A DNA stretch of 64,000 bases, taken from contig CAUYUJ010015713.1 in the NCBI GenBank assembly GCA_963575745.1, positions 1-64,000 of the forward strand, given 5' to 3'. Shown here in pieces: positions 45,856 through 59,660 of the stretch. The notes beneath the pieces are model-generated. The model did no database searches. It worked only from the letters and a program-made list of their open reading frames with translations, and had not been told where the DNA came from. This DNA comes from Prorocentrum cordatum (lineage: Eukaryota > Sar > Dinophyceae > Prorocentrales > Prorocentraceae). Position 1 is the stretch's first letter. Each line of letters opens with the position of its first letter. The position numbers were made by a program, and so were the translations under genes.

Positions 45856-47016
45856 CAGGGCTTCCTGGAGATGCGACTGAGGATGTGGCAGGTCCTCGAG
45901 GATGGGAAGCTGGTGCTGGTGCTCCGCGTCCGCTGAGCTCGCGGGAGGCCGCGGTGGCCACAGTGCGTAGCAGTGTGACCGCGGGGAGCGCGGCTGAGCT
46001 CAAGGCGGAGACCGCCAGACATCGGTGCGGTCCGTCGAGGACTGCAGTGCAGGATCTCCCCCCTTCCCCCGTCCAGACCCTTCCCGCCCGTTCGTCTACT
46101 GCTCCTCCCCGCCCTCAGCCAGTTAGCAGTAGTAGTGTACAGGTTCAAGTGATGTCGAAACGTAGCAATAGAATAGCAGACGTAGAGCAATTCGCAACAC
46201 TCAGTCTAACTGAACGTTTGAAAATCCTCGAGTCTCACCGTAAATGGTAGAGCGAAGGCAACTCGGGACTCCCAGGGAGGGCACGCCGTGTTTTCCTATG
46301 CCTGCGCGCGCACTGCAGGTCGTACATATCGATGCGTTATGATGTGTAGTTGGGGTTGCGTGATCTTCGACCCGAGGCCCGATGCAGCGACCGACCGACC
46401 GACGCTTCCGCCTTCTCCTACGGTTCCTCCTCCTACGCTTCAGTCGAGGTTGAGACAAGGGCCGCCTTTCGCTCGGGAGGGGCCGAGGTCCTGCGTGGCG
46501 AGACAAGCGCCTTTGCCCCTTGCTTGGCGCCCCCCGTGGCAGGGCGATGACTGCAAGGGAGGGGGCTGGAGGGCGAGGACGGAGACGACGAAGAGACTCC
46601 CTCCGCTGCACGAGCCTCGGCTGCCCAAGTCTCCTCCCCGCGCGCCGCCCCCCCCTGGAGGACCGCCGCCGCCGCCGCGAGTCTCCTCCCTCTCCTGTTC
46701 CTCCTCTCCTTCCTTCTCCCCCTCCTCCCCCTCCTCCTCCTCCTCCTCCTCCTCCTCCTCCTCCTCCTTCTCCTTCTCCTCCTCCTCCCCCCCCCCCCTC
46801 CTCATCCTGGGCACCGCCTGCCCCCCCCCCCCCTTGAGAGGAGAAGCAGAAGAGCGCCAGCATCCAGCAACGCATGAAGGAGAGGGGTGGGCGGGCGGCG
46901 GGGGTGGGGGGCGGCGGGGCTGCGGGCGAGGCCGGGTTCGGGGAGGACGGGCTCGGGCAGGCGAGCACCGAGGATGACGCAGATGCCGGCGGCGAGGGGT
47001 GGAGGGGGACGAGGAG
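45856..47016. other. LINE 3' flank and CTC-rich region
   Basis: 45856-46250 is probably the 3' UTR of the LINE. 46250-46650 is unique-looking. A pyrimidine tract (CTC)n lies at about 46700-46800. G/C-rich coding-like frames around are compositional. Confidence 0.45.
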
Positions 47017-47214
47017 GGCGACGATGACCATGACGATGGGAAGGATGACTGTGGCGAGGAGCACGATGACGTTGTTGATGACGATGGTGATGACGATGCT
47101 AATGTTGATACTGATGATGATGCCAATGCTGATGATAACGCTGATGCTGATGACGACGATGACGATGACGATGACGATGGTGATGACGATTACGACGACG
47201 ACGATGACGATGAC

Positions 47215-47272
<58 letters not shown>

Positions 47273-48092
47273 GTGATGGTGATGATGATGATGATGGTGG
47301 TGATGATGATGATGCTGCTGCTGATGCTGATGCTGATGCTGATGCTGATGGTGGTGGTGGTGGTAGTGGTGGTGTTGGTGCTGGTGATGCTGGCGATGAC
47401 GATGAGGGTGAGCGTGAGGGTGATGATGAGGATGAGGGTGATGATTCTGATGACGTCGAGGTTGAGGCTGAAGAAGAATATGCGCATGTGGGGAAGGATG
47501 AGGAGGTTAGGGAATGGGATGGGGATGGGGATGAGGATGACAACGATGATGATGATGCTGATGATGGTGACGATGATTAGGATGATGGTGTTGATGATGA
47601 TGCTGATGCTGATGATGACGGTTATGATGCTGATATTCTTGATGGGGATGATGTTGCAAATGTTGAAGGTGGCGCCGTGGATGAGTATGTTGATGTTGAT
47701 GTTGGCCATAACGCGGATGATGCTGAGGCTGAGGTTGGTGGTAATTATGGGGATGGTGCAGATCATGATGCTGATGCTGTTGGTGATGACGATGACGATG
47801 ATGACGATGACGATCATGGTGGTGTTGGTGCAGATGAGAATGGCGATGACGATGATGATGATGAGGACGATGATAACGTGTGATGGTTATGATGATGATG
47901 CTGATGATGATGCTGATGCTGATGATGATGCTGATGATGATGCTATGATGATGGTGATGATGATGGTGATGGTGATGATGATGATGCTGCTGTTGATGAT
48001 GATGATGATGCTGCTGATGATGATGATGTTGCTGCTGCTGATGATGATGATGCTGGTGATGATGATGATGATGATGATGGTGATGATGATAC

Positions 48093-48124
<32 letters not shown>

Positions 48125-48240
48125 GTGATGATGATACTGATGATGATGCTGATGATGCTGATGATGCTGATGATGATGATGATGATGATGATGATGGTGA
48201 TGGTGATGGTGATGGTGATGGTGATGGTGATGATGATGAT
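47017..48240. repeat. (GAT)n-type array 1
   Basis: GAT triplets mixed with GAC, GCT and GGT and a pure run at 47203-47271. All three plus frames stay open for long stretches (Asp-, Met- or repeat-coded). A less repetitive insert near 47440-47520 reads DVEVEAEEEYAHVGKDEEVR in the Asp frame. Confidence 0.95.
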
Positions 48241-48390
48241 GAGGAGGAGGAGGAGGAGGGCGCTGGCGAACATCCCGCCCTCCTGCCCCCGCTCGGGCGG
48301 CGGAAGGAGCGCACCAAAGAGATGTTCCAGAAGATGAAGGACGAGAGCAACTCCAAGGAGGGGCGGGCCCCGGCCTCCTGGCCTCCGCGC
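48241..48390 (+). other. possible acidic-then-basic coding remnant
   Basis: In the same frame as the last Asp-coding GAT stretch, the sequence passes through EEEEE into RRKERTKEMFQKMKDESNS, a basic helix unlike the repeat shadows nearby. It could be the end of a real acidic protein whose Asp tract became the microsatellite, or chance. Confidence 0.3.
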
Positions 48391-49100
48391 GTACCTTCCT
48401 TCCTGTTCTCCGCTGCTCGCGCAGTGCTGGGGGGGGGGAAAGGATGTTCACTCTCCTCCCTGTTCTTTCCTCCCTCCTCCTCCTCCTCCTCCTTCGCCGC
48501 CTCCTCCCCTTCCTCTCCTCCGTCCGTCACGCTCCTTCCGCCTCTCGCCTTTTCCGTTTCCTCTTCGTGTTTCTCTCTCTCTCTCTCTCTTTTGTTTTTC
48601 TTGTGTTCTTCCTCCTCCTCCTCCTTCTCCTCCTCTTCCTCCCCTCCCCTCCTCCGCCTCCTCCTCTTCTCCTCCCTCCTCGCCGAGGGTGGAGGTCTCC
48701 ACCGCGTCCGGGAAATCGAGGGTCGGGAAGGAGGGAGACTCGAGGACCGAGGAGGTCTGAGACGTGTCTTGGGCGTCTTCGGGGGTCCTGGGGTCCAGGG
48801 ATGTCCGCTTCCCCCCCTGAGTGGTGACCCCCTTGGCATTGCTGCAGCTCCCCCCTCGTCCTCTGCTTCTTTACTGCTACCTACTCGAGGATCGAGGATC
48901 GTCAGCATCGTCAGACGTTGGTTCCTTCGGTTGCTTCCAGCTTGCCCCGTCGTGGCCCGGATGGATGCTGCGAAACCAGGCGGAGACTGCACCCCCCCAC
49001 GTCGGGGGGGTAGGGTGGTTCGCGGGGCAATGACTTCCCAGTGAGGATGCCGATGCAGTCAAGACTCCAGGGAGGAAAAACCATCCGGACCGGACAATTG
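48391..49100. other. pyrimidine tracts and unassigned sequence
   Basis: CTCCTC-rich stretches lie at about 48450-48690, with a short (TC)n near 48574-48590. The remainder is unique-looking, with no recognised gene. Confidence 0.4.
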
Positions 49101-49178
49101 GCGTTTACTAAACGGCCTTGGGCGTTTACTAAACAGCCCTACCCTGTTCGATTCCTTATTTGGGCGCGTTTACTAAAC
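49101..49178. repeat. three spaced copies of GCGTTTACTAAAC
   Basis: Exact copies start at 49101, 49122 and 49166, spaced 21 and 44 bp, close to multiples of one 22-bp step. The core GTTTACTAAAC is partly self-complementary. This is either a decayed minisatellite or a protein-binding array. Confidence 0.7.
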
Positions 49179-49667
49179 AACTTCGCGTGTCGGGGTGGTA
49201 ATTATTGGGGTGGATTTTTTGACTTCTGAAGACGCTGCGAGAAGGACCTCTTTGGGGCTCAGGAGGTGCTCCGGCTTTCGTGCCGTCCCCCGCGTCGAGG
49301 GGGCAGGGTGGTTCGCGGGGCCAGGACTCTCCCAGTCGGGGTGCCGATGCAGCCAAGAGGCTGCCAAGAGGACCGCTCTGGGGCTCGGGAGGTGCTCTGG
49401 CTTCCGTGCCGTCTCCGAGGCCGAGGTCGGGGAGCCTCTTCGTGGCCGAGGCCCACCGTGGCCGAGGAGGCCCTTGCGCTCTTTTGCTTCCGTGTTCCTT
49501 CTGGTATCCGGGCCTCCTGCAGTCGGCCCAGATTAGTAGGTTGACCCTGCCAAACCAAGGGTACTACATTCCCGTGGCAATGTGGCCCTTGGAAGGGTCT
49601 TGTGTCCTCTCGCGTGTCTTGTCCAATCGAGCCCGACTGTCTGTACTCCGTGCTCCTTCTGGTATCC
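49179..49667. other. unassigned; contains short direct repeats
   Basis: Similar pieces of 'ttctggtatccgggcctcc' type occur at about 49499 and 49657. 'ggggcaggg'/'gaggtgctc' pieces recur near 49262 and 49390. No gene is recognised. Confidence 0.4.
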
Positions 49668-49895
49668 AGGCCTCCTAGATGGGGTCGGAGTGGATGGGGT
49701 CGGAGGAGCGCTCCGCATCGCCGATGCATCGGCGATGCGGTTCGATGAGGAGCCCGATTCTCTCCACGCCGACGGTGCCGACGCATCGCCGACGTCGCGG
49801 ATACATCGCCGATGCATCGGCGAAGTATCGCCGATGCATCGCCGATGCAGCGCGATCCTCCGACCCCATCTACTCGGACCCAATCTAGGAGGCCT
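49668..49895. repeat. 228-bp inverted-repeat element with inner palindromes
   Basis: The left end 'aggcctcctagatggggtc' (from 49668) matches in inverse the right end 'ctactcggacccaatctagg' (to 49895) over about 45 bases with few mismatches. The centre holds repeated 'gcatcgccgatgcatcggc' palindromes (about 49717-49740 and 49802-49850). It has no coding content. It resembles a foldback or MITE element. Confidence 0.8.
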
Positions 49896-50837
49896 CTATG
49901 GTAGCAGCTTGGTTGTACCCAACTTTCCGAGATTCCCCCCTCCTTCCACTGTTCCTCGCTATGAAGGAAATCTGTCCTGAGGGCACCGTGTCCTGGATGC
50001 CTTCTGCAGTTTTGCCCTCCCGGCCTCCCGGGGCCTTCCACGGGCCCCTGGGACTGGCAACATCGAACCAGGATTGCGAGACAGTCCTGGGGAACAGTCC
50101 CAGATTCAGGACCCGTTTCCCTCAGGACATGTTTCTTCTTTGGTCTTGCTGCAATTGCGACCCCGGCGACAGTGCGCATTCGAGCGCGTTCTTCCGCCCT
50201 CGCCGAACTGTATTCGTCACACACCCGAGGGACTGTTCAATGGCGGCCCGCTCGCAGGCCTGGCAGTTTTGTCAGTGATCCCCCTGGTCCTCCTCTTCGT
50301 CGTCGTCCTTCTTCTCCTATCCTCCTACGCCCTACGCCCTACGCACTGCTCCTCCTCCTCCTGCTCGTGATCCATCCTTCGCCCTCCTCATCCTCCTTCT
50401 CGTGATTCTCCTTCTGCTCCTCCTCTTTGTCGTAGTCATCGTTGTCGTCGTCCTCCTTCTCCTCGTCACCCCCCGATCCTCCTCCTCCCTCACGTGCGGG
50501 GGGGAGGGGGGGGCGCGCGCGCGGCGGGAGGCGGAGGAGGAGGAGAGCACGAGCATGAGCGCGCGGAGAGGAGGGAGGAGGGCGGAGGGAGGAGGTCGAA
50601 GAGGAGACGGACGAGGAGGAGGAGGAGGAGGAGGAGGAGAGGAGGAGGAGGAGGAGGAGGAGAAGGCGGAGGAGTAGGCGGAGGAGGAGGAGGAGAAGGC
50701 GGAGGAGGAGGCGGAGGAGGAGAAGGGGAAGGATGGAGGAGGGAGAAAGGAGGAGGGAGGATGGAGGAAGGAGGATGGATGGAAGAGGGAGGAGGGAGGA
50801 GGGAGGATGGAGGAGAGAGGGAGGAGGGATGAGGGAG
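49896..50837. other. unassigned, then mixed pyrimidine and purine tracts
   Basis: Unique-looking to about 50280, pyrimidine-rich 50285-50490, then GGA/GGAGGC-rich 50500-50835. No gene is recognised. Confidence 0.45.
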
Positions 50838-51318
50838 AAATAATGATGACGATGATGGTGACGATGATGCTGCTGATGATGATTATGATGCTGATGATGA
50901 TGCTGATGATGACGATGATGATGATGGTGATGATGACGAGGATGATGTGATTGTGATGGTGTTGGTGTTGGTGAGGATGAGGATGATCATGATGATGTTG
51001 CTTGTGCTAATGCTACTTCTGCTGCCGATAATGATGATGATGATGATGCGGACAATGATGACGAGGCTATTGATGAGGACGATGATGATGATGATACTGA
51101 GGAGAATGATGAGGACGACGATGATGATGCTGATGCTGATGGAGATGATGATAGTGATGATTATGTTGATGAGGTCGGTGATGATGATACTCATGATGAT
51201 GATTATAATGGTGTTGATGATGATGCTGATGATCATGATGATGATGATGACGATGGCGATGACGGCGACAACGGCGATGACGTTGATGATGATGACGACG
51301 ATGATGCTGGTGCTGGTA

Positions 51319-51358
<40 letters not shown>

Positions 51359-52840
51359 GGATCAGGATCATGATGATGCTGCTGATGATGATGCTGAAGA
51401 AGACCATGATGCTGCTTATGATGGCGAGGCTGATTCTGCTGATGAGGCTGCTGATGGCCATGCTGCTGATGATAATGATGCTGATGATGCTACTGCTGAT
51501 CCTGATTATGATGGTGCTGACGACGGCGACGACGAAGATGCGGATGATAATGCGGATGATGATGATAATGATGTTGATGATGATGATGGTGATGATGACG
51601 ATGCTGATGATGTTGATGATGATGAGATGATGGCGATGGTGTTGTTGATGATGCAGCTGACGATGCTGATGACTATGCAAATGATGATGACGATGTTGAT
51701 GAAACTGATGATGTTGATGTTGGTGATGCTGGTGGTGATGATGAGGATGATGCAGATGCTGATGCTGATGATGGTGCTGCTGATGATGATGCTGTTGATA
51801 AAGACGACGCTGGTCATGCTGACGATGATAATGGCGGCAACGGTGATTATGATGTTGATGACGGCGACGATGCTACTGCCTTTACGATCATGACGATGAT
51901 GATGACGATGATTATGATGCTGATGATGATGGCGTTCGTGGCGGTGGTGGTAGTGATTATAATGCTGATGGTGATGATGTCTGCCGTGATAACGATGATG
52001 ATGCTGAGGCTGATGCGGACGATGCTTCATGTGATCATGTTGATGACGAGTCTGATGATGACTATACTAATGATGGTGCTGCTGATGATGGCGGTGGCTG
52101 TTGCGGTGGAGGTGGTGATGATGCTAACAATGACGAAGATGCTGATGATGGTGATGATGCTGATGATGATGATATTGATGCGGCCGATCATTATGATGAG
52201 GAGGATGATTATGAGGATGATGGGGATGATGCTGCTGATGATGATGACGATGATGATGATGATGCTGATGCGGTTGATGATGCTGATGATGATGATGGTG
52301 ATGATGATGGTGATGATGATGATGATGATGCTGATGGTAGTGTTGACGATGCTGATGCTGATGCTGCTGCTGATTGTGATGATGATGCTGATGATGATGT
52401 TGATGCTGATGCTGATGCTGCTGCTGCTGCTGTTGCTGACGACGACGATGCCGATGATGATGATGATGATGCTGATTATGATGATGATGATCATCATCAT
52501 GATGATAAGGAGGATGGTGATGACGATGCTGATGATGATGACGATGATGATGATGATGTTGTTACTGATGATGCCGATGCTGATGATGCGGATGATGCTG
52601 AAAGTGTGATGATGATGATGATGCTGATGATGATGATGATGATGATGATGTTGCTGACTATGCTGACGATGGTGCTGCTGATGATGCTGCTGGTGACCAT
52701 GATGTGGCTGATGATTATGATGATGAGGATGACGATGCTGATGCTGATGATGATGATGATGACGGTGCTGGCTGTGGTGATGATGGTACTGATGTGATGA
52801 TGATGATGACCACCATCATCATGATCATGATGGCGTTCAG
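50838..52840. repeat. (GAT)n-type array 2, ~2 kb
   Basis: GAT/GAC/GCT triplets throughout, with many single-base changes and indels that rotate the frame. Long Met/Leu and Ile/Ser frames on both strands are shadows of the repeat. Confidence 0.95.
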
Positions 52841-52849
52841 AACAACGGG

Positions 52850-52997
52850 AGTAGGGAGGAGGGAGGAGGGAGGAGGGAGGGAGGGAGGGAGGGAGGAAGG
52901 GGGAGGAGGACGAGGAGGAGGAGGAGGAAGAGGATCAGGGAGGTCGGAGGAGGGAAGAGAGACAAGGGAGGAAGGAGGAGGGAGGAGAGACGAGGGG
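52850..52997. repeat. GGAGGGA-type purine tract inside the GAT array
   Basis: 'gggagg' repeats separate array 2 from array 3. Confidence 0.85.
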
Positions 52998-53273
52998 TGA
53001 TGACGAGATGATGATTATGATGATGTTGATAATACTGATGCTGATAATGATGATGATGCTGATGGCCATGCTGCTGACGATGATGATCATGATGCTGCTG
53101 ATGATGATGCTGATGATAGCGATGACGATGATGACGATAATGCTGATGACGACGCTGATTATGACGATGATGTTGATGATGCTCATGATGATGAGAAGGC
53201 GGATGATGATGACGATGATGATGATGGTGATGGTGGTGGTAATGATGATGATGACGATGATGACGATGATGAC

Positions 53274-53345
<72 letters not shown>

Positions 53346-53427
53346 TGTGGTGGTGGTGGTGATGGTAATAATGGTGGTGGTGGTGATGGTGATGGTGATG
53401 GTGATGGTGATGGTTATGGCGGTGGAG
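52998..53427. repeat. (GAT)n-type array 3
   Basis: Continues the same triplet family; a long pure (GAT)n run at 53271-53342 is followed by GGT/GAT. Confidence 0.95.
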
Positions 53428-54439
53428 GAGGAGGAGGAGGAGGGAGGATGGACCAGGGAAGAGGCCTTTTTGGATTTCGACGCTGAAGCGAGCTGTGAGC
53501 CTGTCAGCAGAGTCCGGCACGCAACTCCCATACTATTCGTGAGAGAACAACTGTGCACGGGCGCCAAGCGAGGCGAGTTCAGAACAGCACGAGTGGACCC
53601 CCGCATCAGAGCGGACGGGACGCGTCGAACCGAAGCAAGGAGTTCGTACCCCCGTCCCCACTGAAGCCTCCCTTCCACAGTAGGCGGCGACAGACAGATC
53701 AAGGTATACAATGCTCGCGTGCCGTGCCCTACCCGGGCACTGGAGGAGAGGCGGAGGGAGGGAACGATGATACCGAGGAGGGAGTTTGACTGAAACACCT
53801 AACACCCCCAGCCTCGGGAGGAAGCTTCACGCAACTCGCCAAATGAAACCAGAACTGGACCCCAAACAGTGCGCATCAGGCGCTGACTGAGTGAAAAAAA
53901 CAGTGGCGTGAACATTCGGCACGACCGCCAATAATAGTTCAAATCGCAGCACAGGCAGCCTCAGCGACGAAGCCGACGGGTCGCGTCGTCCCTAAGCACC
54001 GAGACCATAGAGGGAACAATTCCATACCATACCGTCCACTTCCCGCACTTCTGCACCCCCACCTCCGCATCAAGTATCTCGGCCGACATCGGCTGGAGTG
54101 TCGACAGATGGCTCCAGGCATGCAGACTGGGAGGCGAGTTTATACAGCAACGACCGCCGTGGCGTGGGCACACGACCACTCGGGAGGTGTACGGAGGGAG
54201 GGAGGGGCGAAGTGCGAAGCGGGGGCGTCCGATCAAGGCAGAGATGGGGGAGCGTACGCGACATCTAAGGGCGAGATCTGCCTGCTGCACTGCTGCACGA
54301 GATGTATGAGCTGATGCGCGACAGAGCATTCAGGCGCAGCTGAAGGCGCTGAGACGGCCAACAGTCTGCGCCAGATTCCCACATCCTGATGCTTCTCATC
54401 CTCCACTTTACTCCTCGGGGCTTCTCCTGACTTGGTAAC
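53428..54439. other. unassigned unique-looking sequence
   Basis: Open frames up to ~120 codons on the minus strand (53961-54329) with no recognisable domain. There is no repeat structure. Confidence 0.4.
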
Positions 54440-55831
54440 CTATCGGCCAAGCTCGGCCACTCGCGCGTTCGCAAGCATTTCGCCCGAACGTTCGTCGGTC
54501 ATGCTCGGAGCAGGCACGTGCATCGGAGCAGGTGCGTGCGTCGGCTCTGCCCGGAGCGACCCGCGCACGGACCTGAGAAACACGGCCTCGGCGACAGCGA
54601 GGTCCATGCAGGGTGAAAGGTAGCCCAGCTCGCGACTCGCCACGGCCGTCTCGGAAAGGGGTCGGCGCACGCGAGTCCACTTCCAATGCAGTCCACCACG
54701 TCGGAATGTGCGGATAGGCCGTTGGCGCAGCTCGGCGGGGGTCGCAGAGACCTCGCGTTGGAGCGGTTTGGCGGGAGTGTCGCGGATCGCACCTGGGAGC
54801 AGCTCAGCTGGCGCCCGATGGTGGAGCTGCAAACTATCATCACCAGTGACACCAGCGCATGCAGGGACAGCCCGACGGTCATCATCAGCTCCCGGCGACT
54901 GCCCAGAGTGCCCTGCCGTCGCGGCAGATATCGTGCTCTGGCAGGGGGCGTTGGGTGGGGCCCGTAGGGTGCCTCGCCCCCTCCCCCGGGCACCGCTGGG
55001 GGACGCGGTGGGGGAGGGGCTTGCCCGCCTCCACGCTGCAAGGACTCCTCCGGCTCGTGCTTGACCTCTTACGGTCATGCCGAAGGCCTTCGCGGCCTCC
55101 AGCTGCTGGAACTTCTGGGGGCCTGCAGGTGGATTTCGCGCCAGCGCAGGACCAACAGTGGCGCACGGGGGCCAGCCGGCGACTGCAGGCCGTCCGCGGT
55201 GGGGCCCGTAGGCTGCCTCGCCGCTTCCCCTGGGCCCCGACAGTGGGCGCTGGGGTGGAGGGGCTTGCCCATCTCCGGAGGGTCGAGCATCATCAGCCGC
55301 AGAGGCGCCAGCGGCAGAGGCAGAGAGAGGCAAACCAGCTCTGGCGTCACCATCCGATTCTCTGCAGCAGCAGCGGAGCCCGCAGCTGCTGTGAGCCGGC
55401 TTCTGCACAGCCCAGCGACATACTGCGGACCAGCCACGTGAGCCTGTCGTCGAAGGACAGCAGTCGGCAGCAGCGGTGCTCCCTGGGCGGAACAACGAAG
55501 GCATGCAGATACCGGGCGGCGCCCAGATAGTTGGCGTTCCGCCAGGGCCCAGGGGCTAGGGCAACAGGAGGAGCAGCTTCAGCAGCCAAACCTGCGGTAC
55601 TGACATGGGCACGAGAGGCAGGGTCCCTCTGGTGGGCGCTCTGCACGAGGGGTCGATGATGAAGATGCTCTTGGAGCCGTGGCCCTGCAGCTGCCCTGGC
55701 AGAGGCGTCACGAAGAGGACCGACAGCAGGGTCGCGAAGAGAGAGCACACGACGATGGGCGGCCGGGCCGTAGGCCCAAGCGAGCGCGGCGACATCGCCC
55801 ATCCGAGGACGTCGGCCGACTCGGACCGCAA
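54440..55831 (-). CDS. hypothetical ORF, Ala/Pro/Arg-rich, one in-frame TAG
   Basis: A minus-strand frame is open from 55831 to 54440 apart from a TAG at about 55556-55558. The first part has a hydrophobic segment (PPIVVCSLFATLLSVLFVTP) and ends near VWLLKLLLLLP. The second part is Ala/Pro/Arg-rich, with a charged C-terminus (MTDERSGEMLANARVAELGR). I recognise no family. GC-rich DNA readily gives such frames, so it may not be a gene. Confidence 0.3.
54895..55290. repeat. degenerate ~246-bp tandem duplication
   Basis: The motif 'ggtggggcccgtaggg' and the following 'tgcctcgcc...ggaggggcttgcccgcctcc' occur at about 54953-55032 and again from about 55199 to 55277. The pieces between have diverged. 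It lies inside the doubtful minus-strand ORF. Confidence 0.65.
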
Positions 55832-55837
55832 AGCGTA

Positions 55838-55939
55838 AGTCGAGCCTGTCCCTCTACAGGAGGAAATCCGAAAATAGTCAGAACATAGTCTGGGGACGAT
55901 TTGTATGTTTGTTTAAACCAGTTTTGAGTATTCGGGAGC
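55838..55939. mobile_element. left half of the MITE-like element, cut by the modular duplicate
   Basis: 'agtcgagcctgtccctctac' and 'aggaggaaat' match the left end and interior of the copies at 19311 and 39199. After ~100 bases the match stops exactly where the ~1.8 kb modular element begins (55940). No right end follows 57824. Confidence 0.7.
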
Positions 55940-57824
<1,885 letters not shown>

Positions 57825-58444
57825 TGTTGACGATTTTCCCCACATCCAGAGTGGGGTACTTGTTTTGTCTGGACACACCGCGCAGGAACAGGATGTAAGG
57901 AGCACCCCCTCTCTTCTCACTCACACACTCACATCATCATCGCAGCATCACCACACCATCACTTACACACTCACTCACACTCACCCGGCCACTCTCATTC
58001 ATTTCCCACATCCAGAGTGCGGTTCTGGTTGTCTGTGGACACCCCGCGCAGGAACAGGAACACCCCCTCCCTTCTCATTCACACACACACACACTGATAG
58101 CATCATCATCATCAACAGCATCATCATCATCATCCCCGCACCAGCACCACCTACACACTCGTACACATTCCCATTATCCAACTGACTCACTTCATTCACA
58201 ACTACTATTTATTCACCACTCAGCATCGTCATCTTTATCACAACACCAACTCACACACACGCACTCATCTTGACGATGTCTCAGGCAGGATCCTCGGCTG
58301 TGAGACACCGTCGTCAACATCGTCATTATCACACACAGAGTTACTCACACATTCACACGTCCTCATCTTGACGAGGTCTCAGGCGGGAGCCTCGGCTGTG
58401 AATGAACACCATCGCCATTGCCATCATCGTCCATACCCACATTT
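57825..58444. repeat. CA/CACT-rich module with repeated header, first block
   Basis: The header 'cacatccagagtg' ... 'ccgcgcaggaacagg' occurs at 57840-57894 and 58008-58058, each followed by 'accccctc' and (CAC)/(CACT)-rich and CAT-rich sequence. The same header recurs at 59185 and, partly, at 61440-61490. Confidence 0.75.
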
Positions 58445-59165
58445 GAGGAAGTATCAGGCGGGAGCCTCGTCGGTCAGTGAATTGCGAGGAAGTCTCAAGC
58501 GGGAGCCCCCTCCCTACGCGGCCCGCCGCTCATGTTTTTGATCCGAGCGGGTCATCGGGATCCTGTAAGTGTCGTCAGGCTTTGGCCCCTGAGGCATGGA
58601 TATGGAGGAAGTATGAGGCGGGAGCCTCGTCTGTGAGTGAATTGCGAGAAAGTCTCAGGCGGGAGCCCCCTCCTTATGGGGCCCGCTGATCATGCTTTTA
58701 GTCCGAGGCTGGTCATCAGGATCTTGTAGTTGTCGTTACTTGTTGGCCTCTGAGGCCTGAGTGTGGGGGAAGTATCAGGCGCGAACCTCTTCCGTGAGTG
58801 GATTGTGAGGAAGTTTCAATGAATAGGAGCGGGCCATCGGGATCCTGCAACTGCCACCACTTTTGGGCCCCTGAGGCTTGGATATGGAGGAAGCATCAGG
58901 CGGGAGCCTCGTCTGTGAGTGAATTGCGAGGACGTCTCAGGCGGGAGCCCCCTCCCTGTGGGGCCCGCCAGTCGTGTTTCGAATCAGAGCGGATGATCGG
59001 GATCTTGTAATCGTCGTCACTTTTGTGCAATTGAGGCGTGAATTTGGAGGAAGTATCAGGCGAGAACTTCGTCTGTGAGTAGATCGCGAGGAAGTCTCAA
59101 TCGGGAACCCCTTCCTTATGGGGCCCGCAGCTCATGTGAGTAATCCGAGCAGGTCGTCCTCAAAC
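58445..59165. repeat. 160-bp satellite, block 1
   Basis: The landmark 'gaggaagtatcaggcggg' or a variant lies at 58445, 58605, 58766, 58887 and 59047: 160-161 bp apart with one 40-bp deletion. Each unit holds the motif twice, ~42 bp apart ('gaggaagtctcaggcggg'), then 'ggggcccgccgctcatg' and 'gggtcatcgggatcctg'. Confidence 0.9.
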
Positions 59166-59524
59166 CTGTAGTTGTCTTCGTTCCCAACATCCAAAGTGGG
59201 TTTTGGTTTCCACATCCTAACCGGTTTTTCTGTTTTCTCTGCACACTCCCCGCGCAGGAAAGAACACACCATTCACTCAACCACTCACATTCATGCACTC
59301 AGTCATTCACACACATCATCACTCACATTCAGTCACTCACCCACTCACTCACCCACTCTCCCACTCACACATTCATCATCAGCACTCACTCACGCACTGA
59401 TTCACCAACCCACCTAGTCATTCAGCTGTTCACCCAGTCATTCACTCAGTCATTCACCCACGCATTCACGTACTCACTCACCCATTCTCTACCACCCACA
59501 CACACCGCCATCAGCAGTTTCATC

Positions 59525-59564
<40 letters not shown>

Positions 59565-59595
59565 GCATCAGCATCAGCATCAGCATCAGCATCAG

Positions 59596-59633
<38 letters not shown>

Positions 59634-59660
59634 CTCGCTCACTCACTCACGCCCACACTT
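59166..59660. repeat. CACT/CAT-rich module interrupting the satellite
   Basis: The module header near 59185-59260 is followed by a CACT-rich stretch and a (CAT)n tract at 59519-59632. Confidence 0.8.

Noticed and set aside
46201-47817. 538-codon minus-strand ORF rich in Ile
   Set aside because: It is the reverse frame of the GAT array (ATC/ATT triplets).
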